Shown here: positions 52,196-64,000 of the stretch, one piece after another
Layout: every line of letters starts with the position of its first letter
How positions within the stretch are numbered: position 1 is the stretch's first letter
DNA from: Cyanoderma ruficeps
Taxonomy: Eukaryota; Chordata; Aves; Passeriformes; Timaliidae
Assembly (NCBI GenBank): GCA_008694505.1
Contig: VZDJ01000052.1
Location: forward strand, 3,551,245 to 3,615,244
DNA: 64,000 bases
Reading direction: 5' to 3'
Translations under genes and position numbers: made by a program
Notes under the pieces: generated by a model
What the model was told of the DNA's origin: nothing
What the model saw: the letters and a program-made list of their open reading frames with translations, nothing else
The model's database searches: none

Positions 52196-55100
52196 TTGGA
52201 GTGAAAGAAATAGTACCTGTCCTCCAAAAGCAGTGGACTCAGCTGATCTTAGAAAAACAAGATGAAACTCATCCCACACTGTCACTATGGAAAGAGCTAT
52301 TTGCATTCATACTGGACAGATTGATGCAGTGGATTTCTATCTTCTCTGCTTTTAAAACCACCAAAAATCCATGCTTTTTGAGTAGATCTTGGAAAAACAT
52401 CTGGATACACTGTGCATGACTTCATATATTGCTTTTACCCTCTTCAGGCAAAAAACCCAACAGACTAGACATTTCATAAAATGTTTTTCATCCATCAGGA
52501 CTTGCTTGAGATGAGATTTGTTGAAACATATGGCATAACAGTACCTCCTAAACAGAGGTATTTATTAAAGAAAACAGTGATAAATATAGCTCCAAATAAA
52601 CAGCTTTCAGTAAGAAAAGCTCTCCAGCTTTACCTCCCTTGTTTATCCAGGCTAGATCTTCCTTGGAGCACTGTGTACCACACAGACAGCCAACCGTTGA
52701 ATATTAGTGCAAAATATTACAGTGTCATTATGGTTTGCTTAAAATCGACTTTATGCTGCTCTGGCTCCTCTTTTCCAAAAACAGTCCTTGGCCAAAACAA
52801 ACCAGCAAAGCAAAAAAGCTCACTGAGAACAGAATTGTTTATTCCAAAGGAGATAACCAGAAAGATGAAGGACAGACTGACTGCTGGCATGGAAAATGGC
52901 TCAAAGACATCTGTTCAACAGCTGACCCACACCCACTACACAATGGAGTGAAACATCTACAGATCAGCTACTGAAATCCCCTGTTTACAGCTCAGTATTG
53001 GTTTAGTGCATTAAAGGGCTGTGGGTTAAACTGTTGGAGCTCAGCAATGAAAGCAAAGGGACAGGCCAGAGCACAGGGGGCTCTGATCTCTTTGGTTTCA
53101 CTATTCCCACCCACCAGCCAGAACTAAATTATTTAGAGAACCCAAGTTCAACAGCTGTGTTCTGTACATTTAATATTACCAATATAAGCAATATGAAAGT
53201 GTTTCACTGGTGTATTGGGATTAGGGAAGAAACACTGCTAAGGCCTAAGCTGCTCTGGAAATAGGTATGTGCAGTACCAAGAGAAATGTACACTTGCAAC
53301 CCAACTTTACCAACATTCCAAATTTTACAAGCACTTTGTGCAAATTAAACTGAAGGATTGGGACTGAGGTGCTTGCCTTACCACAGCAGTCTGCCTGCAG
53401 TCCCATGACAGCATTGCAGCAAGCCAGAGTAATTGATGACTTAGTTTTATCATAGCAACCAAATTGTTCAAATTCTAGTTTTTTAAATTTATTTTACTAA
53501 AACCAGATAGGATTTGGAAGGATTGAACACCTGTCACTTTCTCTGTCCTTCACTTATTGCCCATCTGCAGCTGACAAAAGTGTTAAAGGATACAAATAGC
53601 AAAGGGAAGAAAAGCAGAGCAGCAAATCCTTTCTTTGATTTGCATAGTTTCTCCAGGCATAAAATCAGCAAAAAGCACAGATTTTCTCTCTAATGGTTTC
53701 CCTAGTCTAACAATTTGCAAAAGAAGCTAAGTCTAGAAGAATGGAATCTCTCATCCTCGATATCAAGGACATCTCAAAGGTTTAAATGCAGGGTGGACTT
53801 CAGTATTACCCTCACACACAGATATAGGTGAACTATGATATAAAGCTGCCAAATCCCAAAGAATCAAAGGAGCCCAGATCAAACAAGCACTTACTCTTTA
53901 ATTAATAAGGACATGGATGTAAAGTAGAAAATTTCAGGCCCTCTGTAGGCAAGATGTGAGTTTAGGACTCAAGAGACCAAAGATCAAATACCACCTCTTC
54001 CCACCTAAGGTGTGACCTACAGCATCCTAAACTAGGCTTCCTTTTCTAACCCATCTAAGTGAGCCTCACTGGGCCCCTTTTCTTTTATATGCAGACAGTT
54101 CTCGCGGAAGAATATTTTTTGTTTCCTTTTTTTTTAATATAACCTGGAAATAAACATGTAAGTCTTCCTGTCATAAGGCTCAGGTTCAGCTTGTGGTCTC
54201 TTACTACTGGCATTCCCATTATGAATGATTCAAGGCTGCTCCTGCCACAGAGGTCACTACCCCGTCACGGGTGGTTTGTCCAGCCTACACTGTGCTTTGC
54301 AGTTGTGTTTTTTAATCTGTGTTTTGCATGCTTGTAACAACTCACTGCATTGTTTTACTCAGAGCAACAGGACTCTTTAGACATCAGCAAGATAAAGCAC
54401 TTTAAATATTTGCTCTTACAGAATAACCCCAGTCTGGAGCACATCCAGTCGTGGCCTGGGTAACTTCACTTGAAAATCTCTTTTTTATTCTTAAATAATT
54501 TGTATTATGACTTACCATCTGATGCTGGGAGCTCCAGAAGAGACTGCATTGAGCCCGGGTGAGCAGAACAGGGACACCTAGAGAACTCAAGAACAGGACA
54601 AGCACATCTTTCATCTTTCTTTCCCTGCTTTCATGCAGTAAAACTCTCTGGCTCTCCAGCTCAGCCCTCTGCTCTGTCCCCAGCACTGCTAAAAGTGACC
54701 TCCATGATCTCATATTCTTCTGACCAAAACAGAGACTGTCACAAAAATGTGACTCAGGGGCTCAGAGACAGTCCATACAAACATTTTTGGATCTCATCCT
54801 GCCATGTTAGTATTTCACCATGGCTTTTAGTCACTGCTCTTAAAACTCACAGAAAAATGCTCAGCCCTAGACATACTCCTTCATGATCTGAAATCTCAAT
54901 TCAGCACGTTTGATTTGTCCCCTTCTTCTCTTCTGAGACAGAGTTCAGTTCCTCCAAATAACACCAAACCTAAAGAAACTCACATTTAGGCATTACTGAG
55001 AAACCATCCTACGAGTGCCCATTAAAACTGACAATCCAGATGCAGCCTGACCCAGAAGCCCTTAAATTGCTGATTGCTAGAAGCTAAAAGAGCAGTCCAG

Positions 55101-55386
55101 GAGAGTTCTTGCTGTTCTTCCCTCAGCACTTAAAAGGCCACTGCAGAGAATGAAGATAATTGTATCTCAGCTGAAAGTGTGCTTACTCTGTGTCTCATCA
55201 TCACTCCTATCTTTTGAGGGCAGAGAAAATGGTCTTTTTGGTCCGTATCTTATTTTGTTCTTCCTCTATTCAAACAGTGTCAAGAAACAGACCAAATTTT
55301 CAACATGGTGGTGGGAAAATGACACCTTTTCATATTCTAGAACCAAAAAGAATCAGACATTTCTAGGATCTGTCCCATATTTTGAA

Positions 55387-55412
55387 TATTCCAATTTTTA
55401 AAAATTGGAATA
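55387..55412. repeat. 26-bp perfect palindrome
   Basis: TATTCCAATTTTT is followed directly by its exact complement AAAAATTGGAATA, with no spacer. Confidence 0.95.
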
Positions 55413-58400
55413 AAAGCAGATTCTCGTGTTTTCTTACCTTACGAGTCACTGCAATCTCACTATTTAAAGAAAAGGAGGCAAAACCAGCTTAACACAGAAG
55501 ATCACAATAAAAATAAGCACACTACTCTTTGAAAAGGACAGAATTTCATCAACCCCAGCTCCTCCAAGCTAAGCTGAGTACTCAGCACTATGACAACAAC
55601 CTCCTGGTACAGTGTTCAAGGCCAAAGCAGTGAGTGTGCGGTCTCTGGGAAGGCAGCAGATCCCACACTCACCATCTGCCTGGAGCTCTTTGGAAGACAG
55701 GCACTTCCCATACAAAATCTCCAGGTTCTCCATTCAAGGTCGGCAGGCAGAGCACAGCCTGCCTCACTCTGACAATAACCAGAACCACGCAGACCTTCAA
55801 ATTCATCACACCAAGAACCTTCTGTTGAGATAATTTCGTCAACTCTATTCATTACCAACGTGTCCCTGAGGATTCTGCCAGGAAGAGGCTGAAGCACAGC
55901 GTTTCTGCTTCTGGGTGTTACAAGTTCTCATCTAAGTGACTTGCCCCTAATGGAGATAAACATCTTGTTCAGCTGGAACTTCTGCCATAGCCAGAGCCCC
56001 GGGCAGGGCCAATCTTTTGTTCCTGTGACAACTATTGAGAGCCTGTCTGGCTAGGAATTCAGATGAATTCTTAATTAAACATTAAGGAACACAAGTGACA
56101 AGCATGTGGGACAGAGTTTGCCCATCTTTACCCAATAAAGTTCAAGCTGATATATTCAATAAACTAATTTCTTTTTGTCCAGGTATTCTTTCTACCACAC
56201 ACACAGTTAAGACCATAGTGTCCTTGCCAAACAACTCAATGTTTTTACTACCTGAAAGCATCAATCTAATTCTCCATTCAGGGAGCCTTACTACACAATT
56301 ATGATAAAATTGAGTGTTTTCTTTCCACCCTGTAGAGAAATAATCTCTTGGCCTGTGGCTCCAAATCCATTCTCCTCTGTGTTTCATGGCTGGTTTTTAA
56401 ACTGTATTTGTTACAGCTATGAAATTGATTTTGTGCCTTACAAATACTGCTGGCTTTGCCAGTCACTACACCCAGTTATCACTTAGGCTGGCAAATATTC
56501 TCTATCTGAAGTTATAAATATAGATAAGTATTTTATTTTGAGTCCTTTAATATCACCTGCCTGGCACCTTGCAGCAACTGCTAGGTGTGACCAAAGCATC
56601 ATGGCAAACAAATCCCTATTTTCCAATACTGCAAGTCATCCTTGTAAGGCTGGTATGGACATTCAAGAGACATTTCATATTAATCTGTTACAGAGATAAC
56701 TATCTGCAACACTTCTCACTATCCAAAGCTTCAGGCAAAACATCTGTGAGCAAAATGGAAACACACCTCTGCTATTTTGCAGAGGTACAACTATTCCTTT
56801 TTCCCTTAAAATGCATTTTGATATCAAACAGCTTTTTTTTCTTTTCTTCCTCTGATGTAAAAACAACTTTATCTTCCTTTCTCTACAAGCACTAGACTCA
56901 GACAGATGTAGTTCTTGATGACTTTATGCCCATAACTCAGTTTTAAGCAACTAGAAGTAGCCAATAATATAGACAAAATCTTGCTTTTTACTCTAGTGTC
57001 TTTAAGGCCAATAGCAAGGCAGGTTTTAGATCCTCCACCAGTGTGCAAACCCAACCAAAACCACATTCTGAGGATTGTGAACGCTTATGTTTATTTTTGT
57101 GTTCAGGAAACTTGTTTTGTCACACTGCCATGAGATTATTGGCCTGAACTTTGCAACACACAGTACATATAAAATCATGCAAGATGTGCCTCCTTCAATC
57201 AGCACTACTTCAAGAAACTTAAAACTTTCATTCTGGGCTCCGATATGAATTTAGTATAAATTTAACAATTGTTACGACAAAGAAATGAACACAGAAACAA
57301 ACTGCTCCTTCAGGCTATTTGCTGTAGCTTGCTTAAAATAAACTTAATTATAATATACTCTTAAAAAAACCCACCTACATCAGTTCAGCCATGCAACTGC
57401 ATATTCCTCTCAGTTAACAGAGACCCCCGCTGTGTTAAACACACACCATGCATTGCTGCTCACTGCCTACAGCTCTTCATAAACTGCTTTCCACCCCATG
57501 CCAACATACACAGCTCCAAATGCAGACAGTCCAGAAACAGCCTCTCTCTGGTGTTTACTCCAGCAACCCACAGTTAATCTCGGGGATTCTGTGATGTATT
57601 CCATCCATTCCTGAGCACACTATACTAAACATAAGCAATAATGCCATGCACGAGTTGTTCTTGCAGTGAAGCAAATCCTTCTCTGGGCCCAAATAAAACC
57701 TGGAGTGACATCTGCTGTTTCGCGTGCAGTTTTAGAAAGAGTTTTCATTTAGCAGCCATTTTGATTAAGCAGATGCAACAGATCTTCTTAACACCCAAAA
57801 CCAGGACATGTGCACTTACCCTCAGAATTCTGCTCTTCTGTGAAACACTCGTATAAAGAACTCCTTGAAGGGATTTTACATTCACAAAGACATCAAGTGC
57901 ATACTGCTTTTATAAATTTTGTTTTATGCTATAATATTTCAGTACCCAAAGGAGGGTTTTGCACAGCAATTTTTTTATTAGAATCTAAAATAATTTCTCT
58001 GCTGCTTTGCTTTGGAGATGAGTTCTTTATTTGGAAAGGCTCACACCATAGCAAGGGGAAAAAAGAAGATTGAATTATTCAATCTAGAGCTCAAGTATTC
58101 CCCTTTAATAGCATTTTGCATTATATTCTTTTAATTAGTTAATTTCAAAGGTAAGAAACAGCAAGGGCATCTTCAGCTGTTTTAGCTACTACCCGAATAC
58201 CCATGTTTCAGCTGAAAACAACTCTCAATTAGAAATGTTCCCAGCTGTAGAACATTAACACATCTGACTGGCCAGATCAAACAACTTAAGGAACAAAACA
58301 GAATAATTTATGGACAAATTCACATTTACAAGTATCATGGCAGGACAGTTCAAAACCTGATTCAGCAAAGAAGATATCTGGGTAAAACACAAAGCATGGA

Positions 58401-61353
58401 AGTCAGTGCAATGCTGATCACAACTACATGACACTTCAGTGATACAAGGACAGGCAGTTTCAGGACATGCCTCCTAGGATAATGATTTTAAATACCCAGA
58501 AGAACTCAAGTAAAAACTAAAAATCTAATTTTCCTTTCCTCACCTCTGCTGACAATCCCAAAGAAGAAATACAGCACAGCAGGGTTAAGGTATGCAAAAC
58601 TAAGTGAAGGATTTCTTCTACCTTTCTTAGTTACAGGAAAAATATTTCCTTGCTTGCTTAAAAATGAAGGAATAGAGAGCAGAAAAAAAGGCAGGCATAG
58701 GCAGACAGCCATGCCACACAACTACTTCCTTAGCAGGCACAGTGCTGGTAGAAAGTAAATGTATTAAAACTTACTTTTCAGTGTTATCTCATGGACTGCA
58801 GTATATGTGATGATGAAAGGGCTGTGGGTCAATCCTCTGTCTCTATCCCATACGTACTCGTATCCTCAGACCACTCCTGAGGAGATTTCTAGGGGTGTGG
58901 GAAGGTGGTCCTCCCAACAGAACTCCCTCATGAAGTGTTGCTGGGCCATTCCTCGTTTTTAAAGATATTGGGCAAGCGATCTCAGCCTTCCCAGAAAGTG
59001 CCCAAATCCTGGAATTTCCCCAGTCCTTAATCACACCATTGGCCCTTGTTTCTCCACAGGAAGTTCCCTGGGATCTATCTCTGAGGGGAGCAAGGCAGCC
59101 TGTCACAGCTGCCCTGGAAAACAACCATCAGGAACCCTCAGCTTTTTATTACACTCATCAAAGAGAAGCTGGGCTTTTCTTTCTCCATGCTTTCTTTGAG
59201 GCCAGCTCTCTGGCTGGCTGATCTCTAGGGTGCTTGTCCCTCACTGCACATGGAAAAACCCCATTTTCCCAGCACCTTCCCCAGGACTAGGCTTTGCTGA
59301 CAGCTCTAGTGCTGTTCCCTGGCTCCAGGTTTTGCTAAACCCAGTGATTTTTCCACACCCTTCAACAGCACAACCTTCGCGAGGGCTCTGAAAATGGCGC
59401 CCAAAATGGCTCCCTGTGAGGTACCTCAGGAGCTGTGTGGGCAGCAGGGAACTCCCACCTGGCTCCAGCAGCTGCGCTAGGCCAGCTCTCTTCAAACACA
59501 TCTAAAAAATGGGCAAAAATGCCACTTGTCAGCAAGGAATTCAGGGAAAAAGAGTGGGAAACATGGCAGGAGAGGTTTATCTGGACCCATGAGGTTTTTC
59601 ATCCCATTTCCTCCCTCTGTGGAGCTGAGGTCTGAGCAAGTGGCTGGGCAGGCGCATGGCAGGAAGAATATTAGTTACAAAGAGTAATAAATGAGGGTGA
59701 AATAGTTTTGCTTCTGGCTTTTAAAGTCACAAAGTCTTCCAAGAACTGAAGGTACCACAGTCCCAACAATTCCCTGAAAAAAACCATTCAGCCATTGCCT
59801 GAGTGCACCATCCATCAGCAGGGCCTGCATAGCCCACACGCAAATGGTGACTCAGGGTCCTTCGGAGTCATTGCCACACATTAGGGAACTCATTTTTTCC
59901 CAAACCTCACTTTTTTTTTGAATCAGGAATAACGTAACAGTCTACCGATATCATAAAGCCTTAAAGAAAAAGAGACTAGATTTAATAGTTTATAAAAGGG
60001 TTAGCAATAAGGAATGGCTGTTGACATTGCAGTGCTACCACACAAATGCTTAGCAGACAACATGTAATAGTATTAAAATAAGAAGCAGCTAGTATTTAAT
60101 GTGTATTTAATGTGTACCTGAAGAGAGCTGATGTTGTCCGGACAGAAAATAACAAGGACAGTATTAGTCAGTTTGCAAAAGGCAGACACACACAGCCGGG
60201 GCCTGCCAGGCACATGATAAAAGCTTGAATAAAAGTTTTTCATGTGTAAGCAGATTTAAAAGCTCAAGTTTATAAAGATGTTTGCAGTAAGGTATGAAAA
60301 TAAAATGTGTTTACTGCTTAGGTCAAGAGTCCCAATCCTGGAACCTGTTCTTCAATTAATTTTATTGGTGCCTGGAATAATGACATGGCTCTACTTACAT
60401 ACACTGTGACTAAATTTCTGCTTCCAGCATAGAGAACAAATTTGTATATGCTTTTGAGCTTATGTTGTGCAAGACTAATTTGAACCAGGCAATGCACAGA
60501 GACAAAAAACAAAGTTATTTCTTAACTGAGAATATAAGATCACAGTGTTACTGGTCAAAAAGTTATTTATTAGTACTGTGCAACTTGTCTCTGCTGGCAA
60601 ACATAGAAATAACTCATATTTACAATAATGGATAAAAGCTACTTATATTCTAGAACTAACCATTGTAATATGGTTTCTCAAAGTCTGGCAGATCGCAACC
60701 ATACTGGAGGCAGTCCATTTGCAATAAAGTCAGACTGCTTCTGCATCTTCAAAACAGCAGTAAATGCAGATCCAGTTAAAGTTCTTCCTACGACATTGAC
60801 TGACTCAAAGATACTGATTTTTCTGAGATTGGAGAGTGTAATACTTACATGACTCAGTTCACGTGGCACTGCTGAAAAATGTGATAAACACCACATTTTG
60901 CAAACCAGCCCAGCAAAACAAGGGCACAAGTAAAATTCAAGAGTAGAGGTTTTGGGTAAGGTGAATTGTTTTGTACATGCTCTGCTGCGCTTGTGATATT
61001 CCAGGCAGTTTTCCTTACAAACTCTGACAGCAATCAATACTCTCCTTACTAGTCGGATCTAACAGTATAATGGCTGCTCAGTCTAAAAAAGCCCGAACAC
61101 TTGAATTAAAATTAAAATTTACAATATTTTAAACAACAGACCAGTGTTACACTGCCAATATATTAAGATTAGGTTTCCCAGGATCACAAATCTGTTTCTA
61201 GCCTGTCTTCAAGGATTAGCATCATATGAACATCCACTCTGAACAGCAGAGCACAGACTCTGAAGACACGATACAGTAAGGATTGCTGATATATCTGACA
61301 CTGCCGATCTTGAATTCCAACCATTCCTGCACACAGCTTTAAGGTCACATTTC

Positions 61354-61373
61354 TGTGTGTGTGTGTGTGTGTG
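61354..61373. repeat. (TG)10 microsatellite
   Basis: Ten uninterrupted TG units. Confidence 0.97.
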
Positions 61374-64000
61374 CTGAAGATGTAAAGCAATAAATCAGAT
61401 TACTGGTAGCAACAGTGATATACTGTTGCGGGAACTTCAGAGAACGAGAAAATGCATCCAGGTTTAACATAAAAAAATGTGGTGTTTTACCCAGAAAAGA
61501 AACTAAAGGAGTCTACATAAATTCTGATCAGTTTCCTTAATGAAATGACTCAATATTTTAGCAAGGATTTGAGTTATTTTAAAATGTCTCTTTGTTCCTG
61601 TGCAGCGAGTAGTTTTTCACTTTACATCTGGATCTTAGAACTCTTCACCACAAATCTTTGTTCCCATTTTATAGATGGAATAGACAGAAAAAGATCTCAG
61701 ATATTGTTCAGTGACTCTACAAATTCACAGATAAGAAACAGAATCAATGAAAAACAGGTATTATGTGTTCTTAACCAATGCCAAAATAATTGCATTTAAT
61801 GCTCCGTCTGCTTGAAATAGGTCACAATAAATAGAAATAAAGATCCCTTAATTAATCAGCATTTTCAGGTCTTCACTTCGAAGGTGTAAGTATCAAATGC
61901 GAATAGAAATACCAAAAAAATACTGAACTGAGGAGTAGCTATATTACACTGGCATCTTACTTAAATATGCTGACCTGAGTGATTATAATATCAACACTTT
62001 TATTTTTCTTTCTAGGCCTGGAGCATGAACATAGCTGAGAAAGTTGGAAATGCTTTCTGTGCATTCCAGAAGTGCTGGATAATGCACTTCTTGTGCACTA
62101 TCAGTAGAATTACTAAAGTTTAAATTAATCTGAGCAATCTGTGGAAATCAGACATGATCAAGCTCATGGTCAGAAATGGTCTCCTAATTGATCAGATATT
62201 GTCTCCTAATACTTACGTAATGCTACTTTTTCCCACTGAACTTCAAATGCCAAGGGGAACAGGAATAAAACCATAGTGGCTTCTCAGAGGCAATACAACT
62301 GAGGATATTGCATTTTTGCACCCAAATTTTATTAGAAAACATGAAAGTTCAAGAAAGTTATTTATGCTGATGTTAGATTGAGTTAAAATACTTTTTACTT
62401 GGATTTTAAAAGGTATTCAAAGTTGTACTTCTCCTATGTTACCCCTTAAAGATAAGGCAAGACTAAACACTAAAGGTTCAAGCCTAGTGTAGTACAACTG
62501 AGAACTGAACCTATACTGCCCATAAACAGCAGAGCAAGCTGCTCATTTATCCTTTTTAGTCACCGTATGAGACAAAAATTCATTGTTATTAAAATGACCT
62601 ATACATGAAAAAATCTTTAGTTCAGGTATAAATGAATTTTTAGCTACTCACCAAAATTAAATTTAATTTGTTCAGTTTTGTGACTTTCTTTTTGGGGGAG
62701 AATAAAAACCATCGTCAGCTTTGATTCAAGACCTGTGATTCCACCTTCAGATACCAAGACAAAAGAACACTCACAACTACTTCTACTTGAATATTGTTTT
62801 AATTTTCACTTCACAGCTGTAGTCACTAAACTCAACATCTTCACACTGCATAACAAGCTGCTATTATAGGAAGTAAAATAGTATAATTCAGCACTCTGAG
62901 CTGGAGAATCATAATTAGATGAAGTATTACCAAGATTTTTCTGTGCCTTAAGACACGCATCATCATTTGGCTTCATTATTCCTGATGTTTTCATATAGTT
63001 CATGGCATATGGGAGGATCAAGATATAAAAGCAGCCTTTTTAGTAACCAGCTTTCAGCAGCCTCCATTCTCAACCCTTGCACAAGTCCCCAAAGGATGCC
63101 TTACAGCACTGAAGCAATCATTTCAGGTTATAAAAAGATAAAGAACTTTAAATAACTCTTCATTTTTTTTCCCAGTGAGAAAATGATTACTTATGTTCTT
63201 AAAATTAAAAGGACTCTGTACTAAAGGTCTAGAAAGATCTGGTTTTAATTACATATTTCAAAACTGAGTTATGCAGAACAATATACTGCTTATATGCAGT
63301 TAATAGATATATTAAAAACTTAAAGAGAGCAGGAAAAAAATAAGCAGACTACACTACAACTGACTGGGATGTTTTCTGGAAACACACCATAAACAATTTG
63401 TCCCTTATGACTGAAAACAAAGAGGGAGAAGAAAAGTGGCAAAGAAAATGAGCTTAAGTAAGAAACTGTAACACCCTTTTTGATCTTGCATGCAAGCTGA
63501 GAATGAGAAAGTTTCGATTATTCAGTCTACAGTCTTATTTAAAGATCAAAACAAGTCTGAGCAGCTTAAAGCCTTACTTCATTAAAAGAAGCCATGCACA
63601 GTCAAAGAGTTAATTGAATGGTAAGTGGGACATTCTTTCTTGCAGCTTTGTTTAAATGATAGAAACTTCATTATAGACTGTCCTGTATTTCACAGAAGAC
63701 AAGGTCCACTTGACAGAAGTTTTTTCCACGTAGTCTGCCATTTCTTTTCAAATCTTCTATTACATACCTGCTACCTCAAGAGCTCCAGGTTGAGTTTTTA
63801 TAACTTGTTAAATAAATTACATACATGAATTAAAATATTTCAGCCATTTAGAAATAGAAAATGCATATACATATAGTATACAGTGACAAAAATCAGAACA
63901 AAATTAAAAACAAGTGGTTCAAGGTATCTGCTGAGCCTTTTTAACCTACAAAATTAAAAATACCAGTGATAAAATTCTGCTGCAATATAAAAGTCTCTTT

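Larger units (their letters stand above)
52196..64000. other. Intergenic region, part 4
   Basis: This stretch is mostly AT-rich unique DNA. It contains a 26-bp perfect palindrome at 55387-55412, a GC-richer block at about 58850-59640 with paired AAAATGGC motifs at 59391-59410, an 11-bp direct duplication (TATTTAATGTG) near 60093-60115, and a (TG)10 microsatellite at 61354-61373. No open frame here has recognisable homology. In particular, no long minus-strand exon of the kind expected for MKKS, the usual downstream neighbour in mammals, is present. Confidence 0.7.

Noticed and set aside
54402..54713. Minus-strand open frame of 103 codons with a hydrophobic stretch
   Set aside because: It looks superficially like a secreted protein, but it has no recognised family, no promoter and no conserved motif.
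34800..64000. MKKS or another downstream neighbour on the minus strand
   Set aside because: MKKS has a large coding exon that would show as an open frame of several hundred codons. None is present, so the gene must lie beyond the window if synteny holds.

Overview
This is a stretch of vertebrate, almost certainly bird, chromosome. It carries the 3' two thirds of SNAP25, the presynaptic Q-SNARE gene, on the plus strand, followed by about 30 kb with no gene I can recognise. The bird call rests on several CR1 LINE 3' ends with the avian tail (the GGTTGGAAGG... / CCTTCCAACC... form, ending in degenerate ATTCTATGA repeats), compact introns, and a coding sequence that, as far as I recall the mammalian protein, matches SNAP-25 at every readable residue. 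I cannot name the species.

Layout. 1-5360: 3' end of a 5'UTR intron (the non-coding first exon and promoter lie outside, upstream), with one CR1 copy. 5361-33234: coding exons 2-8, with exon 5 present as two tandem alternative copies (5a and 5b). The exons are 5361-5495 (ATG at 5424), 6138-6179, 14327-14375, 22394-22511 (5a), 22649-22766 (5b), 26577-26702, 28806-28950 and 33166-33234 (stop). Using either 5a or 5b gives 621 nt, that is 206 residues plus stop. 33235 to about 34500 (possibly 34800): AU-rich 3'UTR with several poly(A) signal candidates. About 34800-64000: intergenic DNA with four CR1 fragments, simple repeats, palindromes and GC- or pyrimidine-rich islands, but no convincing exon on either strand. 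In mammals the next gene downstream is MKKS on the opposite strand; I see no MKKS coding exon here.

How it works. The only gene makes one protein in two splice forms that differ at nine residues around the end of SNARE motif 1 and the palmitoylated cysteine cluster. SNAP-25 pairs with syntaxin-1 and synaptobrevin to drive synaptic vesicle fusion. The main points for a second look are the splicing architecture of 5a/5b and exon 4, a 24-base assembly gap in exon 7 that hides the second zero-layer glutamine, a 28-bp near-perfect hairpin in intron 5, and further fold-back palindromes downstream. I found no new multi-gene system.
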